A stretch of 64,000 bases of DNA. Source: RBG-16-66-20 sp052386675 (GTDB taxonomy: Bacteria > Pseudomonadota > Gammaproteobacteria > Burkholderiales > SG8-39). Under the pieces are notes generated by a model. The model saw only the letters and a program-made list of their open reading frames with translations, ran no database searches and was not told where the DNA came from. Of this stretch, positions 7,491-16,338 are shown piece after piece. Position 1 is the stretch's first letter. Each line of letters opens with the position of its first letter. The translations under genes were made by a program, and so were the position numbers. Location: contig JBQTJX010000014.1 in NCBI GenBank assembly GCA_052386675.1, positions 62,001 through 126,000 of the forward strand, given 5' to 3'.

Positions 7491-10256
7491 ATGACTCCCG
7501 CGCCCCTGCCGGAGGGAACCGAGACCGAACCGGCGCCGATCCGCGTCCTGCTGCTCGAGGACAATCCGGACGACGCGTTTCTGATCCGGCGCGCGTTCGG
7601 ATCGCCTCGATTGCGGGGATTCGAGTTGATGGACACCGCGCAGCGCGTCAGCACGGCAGTCGCCGCCCTCGCGAAGAACCGGGGCCGGGCCTTCGACATC
7701 GTGCTGACGGACCTCGACCTGCCTGACAGCGTCGGTGTGGAAACGGTGACGGCGCTGCACCGCACCGCGCCGGACATGCCGATCGTCGTTCTCACGGGAC
7801 AGCCGGACGAGGCGCTTGGCGTGGCGGCGCTCCGGCGCGGCGCTCAGGACTACCTGATCAAGGGGCAGGTGGAGCCCACGCTGCTCGCGCGTACGCTTCG
7901 CCACGCAATAGAACGCAAGCGCCTGCTGGTCGAGCTCGACCGCGCCCGCGGCGAACTGGAGGAACGGGTGAGGGAGCGCACTGCCGCGCTGGTCCAGGCC
8001 AACCAGAGCCTGCGCGAGACCGAGGAGCGCTACCGCAAGCTTATCGAGATGTCGCCGGACGCAATCCGGGTGCAGAAGGGCGGACGCATCGTGATGGCCA
8101 ACCCCGCCGCCCTGGCGCTGTATGGCGCACGCAGCGAGATCGAGATCCTCGGTCGCTCGCCGCTTGATTTCATCGACCCTGCCTTCCACGGCATGGCACA
8201 TGAGCGGACGGCCCTGCTGGACCGGCCCGGCACAACGATGGCGCCGCTGGAGCAGGTGCATCGACGCCTGGACGGCACGCGCCTGCAGGTCGAGGTGCGC
8301 GGCGCCTCGGTCGAACTGGGCGGGGAGGTGCATGCGTTGATCGTGGTGCGCGACATTGGCGAGAGAAAGGCGCAGGAAGAGCGCATCGCGCGACTGCACC
8401 GCATCCAGGTGATGCTGTCGGCAATCAACTCGGCGATCGTGCGCATCCGCGACCGCGGCGAGCTGTTCCAGGAGGCCTGCCGCATCGCGGTGGAGCATGG
8501 CGGGTTGCCCATGGCCTGGATCGCCGCGCGCGACGGCGCCGGCAGCGATTTCCGCCCGGTGGCGGGCGCCGGGTTCGACGTCACCGGGCTGGGAAGCGTG
8601 CCGATGCGCCTGGAGGCGGACGCACCCGAGGCGCGAGGCGTGGCGGGCAGGGCGATTCGCGAGAAGCGAACCGTGGTGGACAACGACATCCTGGCCAATC
8701 CCGGCGTCGGCTACTACCGCACCCACGCCATCCAACGCGGTTTCCGCTCTTCGATCGCGCTGCCGCTGGCGGTGGAGGACCAGGTCGTAGGCGTCTTCAT
8801 CATGTACGCGGAGGGGTCCGGGTTCTTCACCACGGAGGAAGTGAAGCTTCTGGAGGAACTCGCCACCGATGTGTCCTTCGCGCTCGACTACCTCGAGAAG
8901 GCGGCGCGCGCCGACTATCTCGCCTACTACGATCCGCTCACTGGCCTGCCCAACCGCACCCTGTTCCACGTCCACCTCGGCCAGCACCTGCGAACGCGCG
9001 GCGCCGAGCAGGCCATGGTGGCGGTCCTGCTGTTCAACATCGACCGATTCCGCAGCGTCAACGAGACCCTGGGACGCGAGGCCGGGGACAAGCTGCTGAA
9101 GAAAGTGGCGGCGCGGCTGAAGGCGGCAATGGAGGGCAGCGAGATGCCGGCGCGAGTCAGCGCCGGTGCCTTCGCGCTCATTCTGCGTGGTGCGTCGCAT
9201 GCGGGGGACCTCGCGCGCGCGGTCGAGGGCATCATCCGCGCGTGCTTCGACCCGGCGTACGAGATCAACGAGCATGAACTGCGTGTCTCGGTCCGCGTTG
9301 GCATTGCCCTGTACCCGTCTGACGGGCGCGACGCGGAGCGCTTGTTCCGCAATGCCGAGGCAGCGCTCGCCAAGGCCAAGGCGGGCGGAGAGCGCGTAGA
9401 GTTCTACGCGCCGGAGTTCAACGCCCGAGTCGCCGAAGCCCTGGTGCTGGAAACGCGGCTGCGGCGGGCCATCGACCGTGGCGAGTTCATCCTCCACTAC
9501 CAGCCGAAGCTGAGCCTGGAGAGCGGCCGCATCACGGGCGTGGAAGCGCTGATGCGCTGGCAGGATCCGGTCGACGGGCTGGTGCCGCCGGGCAAGTTCA
9601 TCCGGGTACTGGAGGACACCGGCCTCATCCTCGAGGCCGGGCGCCAGGTACTGGCGCGCGCCCTTGCCGAGCGTCGCACCTGGGAAGGCACGGGCCTTGC
9701 GGTGCCGCGGGTGGCGGTGAACGTCTCGTCGATCCAGTTGCAGCGGCGCGACTTTGTGCGAGAGGTGCTCGACGCAATCGAGGCCGCGGGCAGCGGCGGC
9801 TCGGCGCTGGAGCTGGAGATCACCGAGAGCCAGGTGATGCGCGAGCTGGATACCAACATCGCCAAATTGCGCGAACTGCGCGCGCTGGACATCGAGGTGG
9901 CGGTGGATGACTTCGGCACCGGCTATTCGTCGCTCAACTACGTCGCCAAGCTGCCGGTCACGGCGCTGAAGATCGACCGCTCGTTCATCGTTGGCATGAC
10001 CGAGGGCCCGGGCGGCCTGGCGATCGTGTCTACCATAGTAGGCCTGTCGCATTCCCTGGGTTTCCGCTCGGTAGCCGAGGGCGTGGAAACCGAGGAGCAG
10101 GCCGGCCTGCTGCGCTCCCTGCGCTGCAACGAGATGCAGGGCTACCTGTTCAGCAGGCCGCTGCCTCCGGCGGAGTTCGAGGCGCTGCTGCGCAAGACCA
10201 ACGGGCAGGAACCGGGCCTCGCTAGGCCAGCACCGACATCACCACCGACACCGTGA
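7491..10256 (+). CDS. Response regulator / c-di-GMP phosphodiesterase (REC-PAS-GAF-GGDEF-EAL)
   Basis: A 921-aa signalling protein. The receiver domain (about residues 14-135) has the acidic pair LLLEDNPDDA, phospho-acceptor Asp in LTDLDLPDS near 72, and Lys in YLIKGQ. A short coiled coil leads to a PAS domain (about 180-290) and a GAF domain (about 310-455). The GGDEF domain (about 470-635) is degenerate: the active loop reads SAGAF. The EAL domain (about 645-895) keeps its motif (VEALMRW), VNVSS, ELEITES, DDFGTGYSS and EGVETEEQ. It should therefore hydrolyse c-di-GMP rather than make it, with the GGDEF perhaps sensing GTP. No transmembrane segment is seen, so it is cytoplasmic. Its 3' end overlaps the convergent transporter gene by 35 bp. 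Confidence 0.93.
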   Translation: MTPAPLPEGTETEPAPIRVLLLEDNPDDAFLIRRAFGSPRLRGFELMDTAQRVSTAVAALAKNRGRAFDIVLTDLDLPDSVGVETVTALHRTAPDMPIVVLTGQPDEALGVAALRRGAQDYLIKGQVEPTLLARTLRHAIERKRLLVELDRARGELEERVRERTAALVQANQSLRETEERYRKLIEMSPDAIRVQKGGRIVMANPAALALYGARSEIEILGRSPLDFIDPAFHGMAHERTALLDRPGTTMAPLEQVHRRLDGTRLQVEVRGASVELGGEVHALIVVRDIGERKAQEERIARLHRIQVMLSAINSAIVRIRDRGELFQEACRIAVEHGGLPMAWIAARDGAGSDFRPVAGAGFDVTGLGSVPMRLEADAPEARGVAGRAIREKRTVVDNDILANPGVGYYRTHAIQRGFRSSIALPLAVEDQVVGVFIMYAEGSGFFTTEEVKLLEELATDVSFALDYLEKAARADYLAYYDPLTGLPNRTLFHVHLGQHLRTRGAEQAMVAVLLFNIDRFRSVNETLGREAGDKLLKKVAARLKAAMEGSEMPARVSAGAFALILRGASHAGDLARAVEGIIRACFDPAYEINEHELRVSVRVGIALYPSDGRDAERLFRNAEAALAKAKAGGERVEFYAPEFNARVAEALVLETRLRRAIDRGEFILHYQPKLSLESGRITGVEALMRWQDPVDGLVPPGKFIRVLEDTGLILEAGRQVLARALAERRTWEGTGLAVPRVAVNVSSIQLQRRDFVREVLDAIEAAGSGGSALELEITESQVMRELDTNIAKLRELRALDIEVAVDDFGTGYSSLNYVAKLPVTALKIDRSFIVGMTEGPGGLAIVSTIVGLSHSLGFRSVAEGVETEEQAGLLRSLRCNEMQGYLFSRPLPPAEFEALLRKTNGQEPGLARPAPTSPPTP

Positions 10257-11133
10257 ACACGGAAAGCGCGGTGGACAGCACCGCGCTGCACGAGGTCTCC
10301 ACTTCCAGCAGCTTGTAGCGCTGCGCCAGCACGAACGCGGTCGCCCCCAGCGGCAGGCTCGCGCCCACCACCGCGACCTTGGCCCACAGAGGATCCACCG
10401 CCACTGCGCCGTAGAACACCGCGGCCGCGATGATCGGGTGCAGCGCGAGCTTCAGGGCCACTCCCGGCCAGGCGGCCGCCATGCCCTCGCGCATGGATTG
10501 GCGCGAAACGAACAGGCCGAGCGCGAACAGCGCACCCGGTCCGGCGGCGGCGGCGAGCAGGTCGGCGAGCCGCATTGCCGGCAGCGGCAGGCTGAGACCC
10601 ACCGCCACCAGCGCGATGGCGAGCGCGATCGGCCATATGAGCGGGCTGCGCGCGGTCGTGAGCAGCGCGAGCACGATATCCTTGCGGTGGTTGGCATGCT
10701 GCCGGTCGAACAGTTCCAGCAGCGTCTGCCCGGTGGCGAACAGCATGATGTTGGTCGCCACCGTGGCCATCGCCGCGGGCAGCGCCGCCTCCGGGCCGTA
10801 GGCCACGGTCACCAGTGGGATGCCTAGGTAGCCGGTGTTGCTGAAGGAAGCATTGAGCGCGCGCAGGCTGTGTTCCTGAGGGGTGCCGCCCTGCAGCCAG
10901 GCCGAGACGGCGAAGCCCGCCGCGGCACAGGCAAGCGTGGTCGCCACGACGCCGGCGAGGAACGGCCAGTCGAGGATCTGGTCGAGCGATCCGCGCGACA
11001 CGGCGGCGAACAGCATCGCCGGCAGCGCGAAGTAGTAGACGAACTGGTTCAGCGCGTCGCTCGACTCCGCCCCCACCAGGCGTGCGCGGCCGGCGCCCCA
11101 GCCGCACAGCACCAGGCCGAACACCGGCAGCAC
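10222..11133 (-). CDS. AEC (auxin efflux carrier) family transporter
   Basis: A 303-aa membrane protein with about ten hydrophobic segments. Features typical of AEC permeases are the N-terminal LPVFGLVLCGW, NQFVYYFALPAMLF near residue 30, the central SFSNTGYLGIPLV near 97 and the C-terminal LPLGATAFVLAQRY. The start is GTG (no ATG is available), 11 bp after the phosphatase stop. Members move small carboxylates such as malate or malonate, or auxin; the substrate here is unknown. It is the third gene of the lgt operon. Its C-terminal codons overlap the convergent phosphodiesterase gene. Confidence 0.88.
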   Translation of the reverse strand: MLPVFGLVLCGWGAGRARLVGAESSDALNQFVYYFALPAMLFAAVSRGSLDQILDWPFLAGVVATTLACAAAGFAVSAWLQGGTPQEHSLRALNASFSNTGYLGIPLVTVAYGPEAALPAAMATVATNIMLFATGQTLLELFDRQHANHRKDIVLALLTTARSPLIWPIALAIALVAVGLSLPLPAMRLADLLAAAAGPGALFALGLFVSRQSMREGMAAAWPGVALKLALHPIIAAAVFYGAVAVDPLWAKVAVVGASLPLGATAFVLAQRYKLLEVETSCSAVLSTALSVFTVSVVMSVLA

Positions 11134-11144
11134 CGAAGAGAGGA

Positions 11145-11699
11145 TCAGTTCCAGGGGATCATCCGGCCGGCGACCCGGAATCCTTCCCTGCCGCCGGGAG
11201 AGAGGACCACGATCTCGCCCGTGGCGGGGCTCACGCCGGTGAGGGCGTGGGTGGTTGAGCCGTGCGTCACCAGCACCAGGTTCTCATTGCCTCGATGCGC
11301 CGCGACGCGCGGGCGCAACGCCTTAAGTTGCGCGGCCACGTTTTCAGGTCGCCCGAATACGTTCGAAAGGGCGTCCCACCGCTCGCTGCGGTCGAAGGCG
11401 AGGCGCGCGGTCTCGACGCAGCGGCACCATGGGCTCGACAGGACCTGTCCGAGCGGGATGCGCCGGGCCTTCAACGCCGCGCCGAGCTTGCGCGCCTCGT
11501 CGCGACCCTCGTCCGACAGGTTGCGCTGCGTGGCGCAGTCCTCGAGCCTGAACCCGGTCGGGTCGCCCACGCCAGGCGTGGTCAGGGCATGGCGGATCAC
11601 GAGCACCTGCCCGCCCTTCGCGAGGAGTTTCCACAGCGCCTCGTCGGCCAGAGCGAGCGGCTGCCACAGCACAAGCGCGAGCAGCGCCAACAGCCTCAT
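11145..11699 (-). CDS. Secreted histidine phosphatase superfamily protein
   Basis: A 184-aa protein of the phosphoglycerate-mutase-like superfamily. An N-terminal signal peptide (MRLLALLALVLWQPLALA) suggests periplasmic location. The catalytic His is in VLVIRHALTTPG, with RHA in place of the commoner RHG. The second His is in LVTHGSTTHAL near residue 150. SSPWCRCVETARLAF carries the conserved Arg. The ATG at 11699 overlaps the lgt stop (ATGA) and is preferred to longer upstream frames that would lie inside lgt. The substrate is unknown; SixA-like and broad phosphatases share these motifs. Confidence 0.87.
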   Translation of the reverse strand: MRLLALLALVLWQPLALADEALWKLLAKGGQVLVIRHALTTPGVGDPTGFRLEDCATQRNLSDEGRDEARKLGAALKARRIPLGQVLSSPWCRCVETARLAFDRSERWDALSNVFGRPENVAAQLKALRPRVAAHRGNENLVLVTHGSTTHALTGVSPATGEIVVLSPGGREGFRVAGRMIPWN

Positions 11700-12472
11700 T
11701 TCTGCCTGGTGCTCCACACGAAGAGGGCGATGCCAGCGCCGATCATCGGCAGGCTGAGCCACTGGCCCATGGAAAGGTTGAAGGCGAGCAGGCCGAGGAA
11801 GGCATCGGGCTCGCGCGCGAACTCGGCCAGGAAGCGGAACGTGCCGTATCCCAGCAGGAATACCGCTGACACTTGCGCGCGCGGCCGTGGCCTCGAGGAG
11901 AACCACCACAGAATCGCGAACAGCGCTACACCTTCGAGCGCGAACTGGTAGAGCTGCGACGGATGGCGCGGTTCAGGCCCGGCGCCGCGGAACACCATGC
12001 CCCAGGCGAGATCGGTGGTGCGGCCCCAGAGCTCGCCATTGATGAAGTTGCCCATGCGGCCGGCGGCAAGCCCGAGCGGCACCAGCGGCGCAACGAAGTC
12101 CATCACCCGCCACCAGTCCAGCCGATTGCGCCTGGCATAGATGGCCATGGCGATGAGCACGCCGAGGAAGCCGCCGTGGAAGGCCATGCCGCCCTGCCAG
12201 ATGTAGAGCACCTCCAGCGGGTGCGACAGGTAATGCGCGGGCTTGTAGAACAGCACGTAGCCCAGGCGCCCGCCAAGGATGATTCCCAGAACTGCGGCGA
12301 ACAGAAGGTCGTCGAACTGCTCGCGCGTGACCGGTGCCAGGCCCTGCGCAATGCGGCGCCGCCCGAGCCACCAGCCCGAGGCGAACGCGGCGAGGTACAT
12401 AAGGCCGTACCAGCGCACCGCCAGCGGGCCCAGCGAAATCGCGATCGGATCGAAGTTCGGGTGGATGAGCAT
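11696..12472 (-). CDS. lgt: Prolipoprotein diacylglyceryl transferase Lgt
   Basis: A 258-aa inner-membrane enzyme that transfers diacylglyceryl from phosphatidylglycerol to the lipobox Cys of prolipoproteins, the first step of lipoprotein maturation. The start MLIHPNFDPIAISLGPLAVR is typical, as are HGGFLGV near residue 95 and the signature GRMGNFINGELWGR near 138 with its essential Arg. About seven membrane segments are visible. It heads a minus-strand operon (lgt, phosphatase, AEC transporter) and is divergent from ilvD, an arrangement common in betaproteobacteria. Its clients in this window include LivK, the RND adaptor, LptM and PilP. Confidence 0.97.
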   Translation of the reverse strand: MLIHPNFDPIAISLGPLAVRWYGLMYLAAFASGWWLGRRRIAQGLAPVTREQFDDLLFAAVLGIILGGRLGYVLFYKPAHYLSHPLEVLYIWQGGMAFHGGFLGVLIAMAIYARRNRLDWWRVMDFVAPLVPLGLAAGRMGNFINGELWGRTTDLAWGMVFRGAGPEPRHPSQLYQFALEGVALFAILWWFSSRPRPRAQVSAVFLLGYGTFRFLAEFAREPDAFLGLLAFNLSMGQWLSLPMIGAGIALFVWSTRQK

Positions 12473-12527
12473 GGCGCCGGGCGCAGGTTAGCGTATTACA
12501 CTCGCGTTTCAACATCAGGAGAGCAAC

Positions 12528-14237
12528 ATGGCAGCGAAAAAACCGGGCGGCGATTCGGCCGTGAACCGCCGTTCCCAGCTCATCACCAAGGGTCCGGCAC
12601 GCGCGCCCAACCGCGCCATGCTGCGCGCGGTCGGCTTCAGGGACGGGGACTTCGACAAGCCCATCGTGGGCGTGGCCAATGGCCACTCCACCATGAATCC
12701 CTGCAATGCCGGGATCCAGCCGTTGGTTGACAGCGCCATGGCGGCGCTGGAGGCTGCGGGCGCGAAGCCCCAGGTGTTCGGCGTGCCCACCGTGACGGAC
12801 GGCATCGGCATGGGCACCGAGGCCATGAAGTATTCGCTGGTGTCGCGCGAGGTCATTGCCGACGCCATCGAGACCTCGGTCAACGGCCAGGCCATGGACG
12901 GCGCGCTGGTGGTGGGCGGCTGCGACAAGAACATGCCCGGCGGCATGATGGCCATCGCGCGCATGAACGTGCCCGCGATCTACGTCTATGCCGGCACCAT
13001 CAAGCCGGGCAAGTGGAAGGGCGTGGACCTCACCATCGTGTCCGCTTTCGAGGCGGTGGGCGCCTACAGCGCCGGCAAGATGAGCCAGGAGGACTTCATC
13101 GGTATCGAGAAGAACGCCTGCCCGTCGGTGGGCGCCTGCGGCGGCATGTACACCGCCAACACGATGTCGTCGTCCTTCGAGGCGCTGGGCATGAGCCTGC
13201 TGGGCTCCTCGCAGATGGCCTCGCCGGATTCCGAGAAGGCAGACTCGGCGGCCGAATCCGCCAAGGTGCTGGTGGCCGCGGTCAGGAACAACCTGCGACC
13301 GCGCGACATCATCACCCGCAAATCCATCGAGAACGCGGTGGCGCTCATCATGGCCACTGGCGGCTCCACCAACGGCGTGCTGCACTACCTCGCGATCGCC
13401 TCGGCGGCGGGCGTGAAGTGGACCATCGACGACTTCGAGCGCGTGCGCCGCAAGGTTCCGGTGCTGTGCGACCTCAAGCCCTCCGGGAAGTACGTCGCGG
13501 TGGATTTCCATCGCGCCGGCGGGGTGCCGCAGGTACTGAAGGTCCTCCTGGCCAATGGCGTCCTGCATGGCGAGTGCATGACCATCCACGGCAAGACGAT
13601 GGCAGAGATGCTCAAGGACGTGCCCGCCCAGCCGCGCGCCAATCAGGACGTCATCCGGCCCTGGTCCAAGCCCATCTACAAGCAGGGCCATCTCGCCATC
13701 CTGAAGGGCAACCTCGCGCCGGAAGGCTGCGTGGCGAAGATCACCGGCCTGAAGAACCCGGTTATTACCGGGCCGGCAAAGGTGTTCGATTCCGAGAACG
13801 CGTGCATGCAGGCCATCATGGCGCGGAAGGTCAAGGCGGGCGACGTCATCGTGATCCGATACGAGGGTCCAAAGGGCGGGCCGGGGATGCAGGAAATGTT
13901 AGCACCCACTTCTGCGTTAATCGGCCAAGGGCTTGGAGAGTCTGTGGGCCTTCTGACCGACGGTCGGTTCTCGGGCGGGACCTGGGGCATGGTCGTGGGA
14001 CACGTCGCGCCCGAAGCCTATGCCGGCGGCCTCATCGCGCTGGTGAAGAACGGCGACTCGGTCACCATCGACGCGAAGAAGCAACTCATCCAGCTGAACG
14101 TCCCGGCGAAGGAGATTGCCGCCCGCCGGAAGAAGTGGAAAGCGCCCAAGCCGCGCTACACGCGAGGCCTGCTGGCGAAGTACATGCGCCTGGTGTCCAG
14201 CGCCTCGAAGGGCGCGATCACCGACTCAGAAACTTGA
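12528..14237 (+). CDS. ilvD: Dihydroxy-acid dehydratase
   Basis: A 569-aa Fe-S dehydratase converting 2,3-dihydroxy-isovalerate and -methylvalerate to the 2-oxo acids of valine and isoleucine synthesis. The cluster Cys motifs are present (GGCDKNMPGGMMA near residue 124 and CPSVGACGGMYTANT near 197), with the C-terminal LTDGRFSGGTWGM near 480. AGGAGA precedes the ATG. A short stretch (about 13897-13950) uses codons that are rare elsewhere in the gene, such as TTA twice, GCA, ACT and TCT, although the protein stays conserved. The 3' end overlaps the convergent DUF924 gene by 12 bp. Confidence 0.97.
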   Translation: MAAKKPGGDSAVNRRSQLITKGPARAPNRAMLRAVGFRDGDFDKPIVGVANGHSTMNPCNAGIQPLVDSAMAALEAAGAKPQVFGVPTVTDGIGMGTEAMKYSLVSREVIADAIETSVNGQAMDGALVVGGCDKNMPGGMMAIARMNVPAIYVYAGTIKPGKWKGVDLTIVSAFEAVGAYSAGKMSQEDFIGIEKNACPSVGACGGMYTANTMSSSFEALGMSLLGSSQMASPDSEKADSAAESAKVLVAAVRNNLRPRDIITRKSIENAVALIMATGGSTNGVLHYLAIASAAGVKWTIDDFERVRRKVPVLCDLKPSGKYVAVDFHRAGGVPQVLKVLLANGVLHGECMTIHGKTMAEMLKDVPAQPRANQDVIRPWSKPIYKQGHLAILKGNLAPEGCVAKITGLKNPVITGPAKVFDSENACMQAIMARKVKAGDVIVIRYEGPKGGPGMQEMLAPTSALIGQGLGESVGLLTDGRFSGGTWGMVVGHVAPEAYAGGLIALVKNGDSVTIDAKKQLIQLNVPAKEIAARRKKWKAPKPRYTRGLLAKYMRLVSSASKGAITDSET

Positions 14238-14825
14238 GCCGGGTTCCTTGAGGAACTCGATCTCGGCCGGGTTACTTTGCCGGCCGAGAATGTCGTTCCG
14301 ATGCGGAAACCGCCCGAAGCGCCGGATGATGTCCAGGTGCGCCTGTGCCCATTTCGGCAGGTCGGCGGTCTCCGGAAACACCGCGATCTCCCGCATCAGT
14401 TCAAGGCAGCGTTCCTGGTCGGCGAGCGATTCGGAATGCTCCAGCGGCAGGTACAGGAACTGCCGTTCCACCGGCAACATCGCCTTGTCGAAGCCGAGGG
14501 CGATGGCGTGATTGGCGCAATCCCGGGCCAACGGGTCGGCGGCGAAGGCGCGCGCGCTGCCCCGGAACATGTTGCGCGGGAACTGGTCCAGCACGACGAC
14601 CAGCGCCAGGCAATCCCCAGCCGAGCGCTTCCATGCGGAGAGTCCGCCGCCGGCCGCGGTCTCGTACAGCGGCAGGAACCGGTCTCGGATCGACGCATCG
14701 AAGGCCGGATCCTTCTCAAACCACGCCTTGCGCTTCTCCGGCCCGCGGAACCAGAATGACAGCACTTCGGCTGCGCGCGAATCCCTGGCGACGAACTGGG
14801 CGCCTGTTCCGGTTTCTCGAGTCAT
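14226..14825 (-). CDS. DUF924 family protein
   Basis: A 199-aa soluble protein. The family pattern is clear: EVLSFWFRGPEKRKAWFEKD near the N-terminus, LALVVVLDQFPRNMFRGSARAFA in the centre and LYLPLEHSESLADQERCLEL later. DUF924 proteins have a TPR-like all-helical fold and no established biochemical role. I chose the ATG at 14825 because family members begin shortly before the EVLSFWF motif. The much longer upstream open frame overlaps the divergent methyltransferase. Confidence 0.88.
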   Translation of the reverse strand: MTRETGTGAQFVARDSRAAEVLSFWFRGPEKRKAWFEKDPAFDASIRDRFLPLYETAAGGGLSAWKRSAGDCLALVVVLDQFPRNMFRGSARAFAADPLARDCANHAIALGFDKAMLPVERQFLYLPLEHSESLADQERCLELMREIAVFPETADLPKWAQAHLDIIRRFGRFPHRNDILGRQSNPAEIEFLKEPGSSF

Positions 14826-14864
14826 TTGGCGGTTCCCCGGGCCTGTCGTTGCGGTGCCGCCATT

Positions 14865-15821
14865 ATGCGGTCGCCGGCTGACGGGAGAGGGAACTTGGGA
14901 CGACGCCGTGACATCCTGGAACTCGCAGCCGCGTCCGCGCGGCTGCGCGACCACGCCGGCGCGGCGCGCGAGGCAAACTGGCTGTACCGGCTCGTCGGCG
15001 CGGTTCGCGCCAGAGCCCGCCGCAAGCTCGTCGATGGCTGGCGCCGGTTCGAGGGCGCGTATGTGCCGCTGCAGGATGGGACGCTGTTTTTTGTTCCGCG
15101 CGAGCTCGACCTGCATGGCTACACCGTGCTCACGAAGGGCGATGCGGACCAGGTCAACGCACCGATCCTGGCGCGGTTCTGCGCGCCGGGGAACGCGGTG
15201 ATCGATGTTGGCGCAAACATTGGCGAGCTGACCGTGCCCTTCGCCCGCTCAGTCGGCGCCGGAGGCGCCTGCCTTGCCATCGAGCCGATCCCGTTCCTCG
15301 CCGACGCAGTGCGCAGGACCGCGTTCGCGAACGGCCTCGACTGGGTAGAGGTGTTCCAGTGCGCGGCTTCCGCCGATGCAGCCTCGGCGAACCTGGAACT
15401 GCGCTACCGCGAGGGCCAGGTGCTCGATACCGGCGGCTCCCGCCTGGTGGATGCAGCCCCCACGGGCACCATCCAGGTTGCGACCGAAAGGCTGGACGAC
15501 ATCGTCCGCCGCTCTCGCATCGGCGCGCGCAGGGTCAGCCTGATCAAGGTCGACGTGGAGGGGCATGAGCTTCCGGTCCTGCGCGGGGCGGAGGGCACCC
15601 TGCGCCAGCACCGGCCGGCCCTGGCGATAGAGGTCGGCAACGAGACGCCCGCGGCGCGCGCCGAGATGGTCGCGCTGCTGCAAGGGCTCGGCTACGAGCC
15701 TGTCGGCGCGCTGTTCCGCCACGCGGTCCTTCCGGTGACCTGGCGGGCGCTGCATGAGAACACCTTCCCGCTCGGGGAGGACGGTGTTGTCGACATCCTG
15801 TTCCGCACGAAAGGACCGTAG
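14865..15821 (+). CDS. FkbM family methyltransferase
   Basis: An SAM-dependent methyltransferase of 318 aa from the ATG at 14865. The SAM motif AVIDVGANIGELTVPFARSV lies near residue 103, followed by CLAIEPIPFLADAV. The FkbM signature LIKVDVEGHELPVLRGAE is near 230. A TTG at 14895, preceded by a good Shine-Dalgarno (GGGAGAGGG), is an alternative start that trims ten residues. FkbM enzymes O-methylate sugars, polyketides or other small molecules. No glycan cluster surrounds this gene, so the substrate is open. The gene is divergent from the DUF924 gene with only about 40 bp between starts. Confidence 0.85.
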   Translation: MRSPADGRGNLGRRRDILELAAASARLRDHAGAAREANWLYRLVGAVRARARRKLVDGWRRFEGAYVPLQDGTLFFVPRELDLHGYTVLTKGDADQVNAPILARFCAPGNAVIDVGANIGELTVPFARSVGAGGACLAIEPIPFLADAVRRTAFANGLDWVEVFQCAASADAASANLELRYREGQVLDTGGSRLVDAAPTGTIQVATERLDDIVRRSRIGARRVSLIKVDVEGHELPVLRGAEGTLRQHRPALAIEVGNETPAARAEMVALLQGLGYEPVGALFRHAVLPVTWRALHENTFPLGEDGVVDILFRTKGP

Positions 15822-15900
15822 ACCAGGGCGGTCTTGCGCATATCCCGTCAACTGGAGGTAGATTTGGCGCGTTATGGAGGCTCGGCGGCGAAGCGTCAGC

Positions 15901-15928
15901 TTGCAAAACCGGCACGTTCCGGTAGCAT
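15901..15928 (+). promoter_or_regulatory. Candidate sigma-70 promoter of the small cytochrome c gene
   Basis: TTGCAA (15901-15906) and TAGCAT (15923-15928) are separated by 16 bp, about 28 bp upstream of the ATG at 15956. The rest of the 134-base gap after the methyltransferase gene shows only the Shine-Dalgarno AAAGGA. Confidence 0.35.
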
Positions 15929-15955
15929 GGCGGCCGAATCGATAAAAGGAACCCC

Positions 15956-16267
15956 ATGAAGAATCAAACACTTGTGTTCGCTGCGGTAGCTGCCCTGTTC
16001 GCCGTTCCGGGCCAGGCCAGCGAGGACCTCGCCAAGAAGCACGCCTGCGTCGCCTGCCACAACGTGAAAGGCGCCAAGACCGTCGGGCCAACTTATGCCG
16101 AGGTGGCCAAAAAGTACGCTGGCCAGAAGGACGCGGCGGCCAAGCTCGCCGACAAGGTGAAAAAGGGCGGCACCGGGGTCTGGGGGCAGGTTCCGATGCC
16201 GCCGAACGCTGCCGTGCCGGATGCTGACATCCAGACGCTGGTGAAGTGGGTGCTGTCGGTCAAGTAG
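15956..16267 (+). CDS. Class I cytochrome c (c551/c552 type)
   Basis: A 103-aa periplasmic monohaem cytochrome. A signal peptide (MKNQTLVFAAVAALFAVPGQA) is followed by the haem motif CVACH near residue 31. The axial Met is in QVPMPPN near 81, and the ending IQTLVKWVLSVK is typical of c551/c552. It would shuttle electrons between the bc1 complex and a terminal oxidase or reductase. It is a single-gene unit, with its own predicted promoter and a strong downstream terminator. Confidence 0.95.
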   Translation: MKNQTLVFAAVAALFAVPGQASEDLAKKHACVACHNVKGAKTVGPTYAEVAKKYAGQKDAAAKLADKVKKGGTGVWGQVPMPPNAAVPDADIQTLVKWVLSVK

Positions 16268-16292
16268 CTGGATAACCACGTTCGTTGAACGG

Positions 16293-16327
16293 AAAAAGGT
16301 CGGGTTCGCCCGGCCTTTTTGTTTTTC
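16293..16327 (+). terminator. Rho-independent terminator after the cytochrome c gene
   Basis: A 12-bp stem (AAAAAGGTCGGG paired with CCCGGCCTTTTT, one T-G wobble) closes a TTCG tetraloop. A T-rich tail runs to 16327. It lies 25 bp after the stop of the cytochrome gene. Confidence 0.9.
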
Positions 16328-16338
16328 CTTCCCGGCTG

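Noticed and set aside
6849..10052. Long open frame antisense to the dehydrogenase and phosphodiesterase genes
   Set aside because: Same high-GC shadow effect; no recognisable motifs and it covers two well-supported genes.
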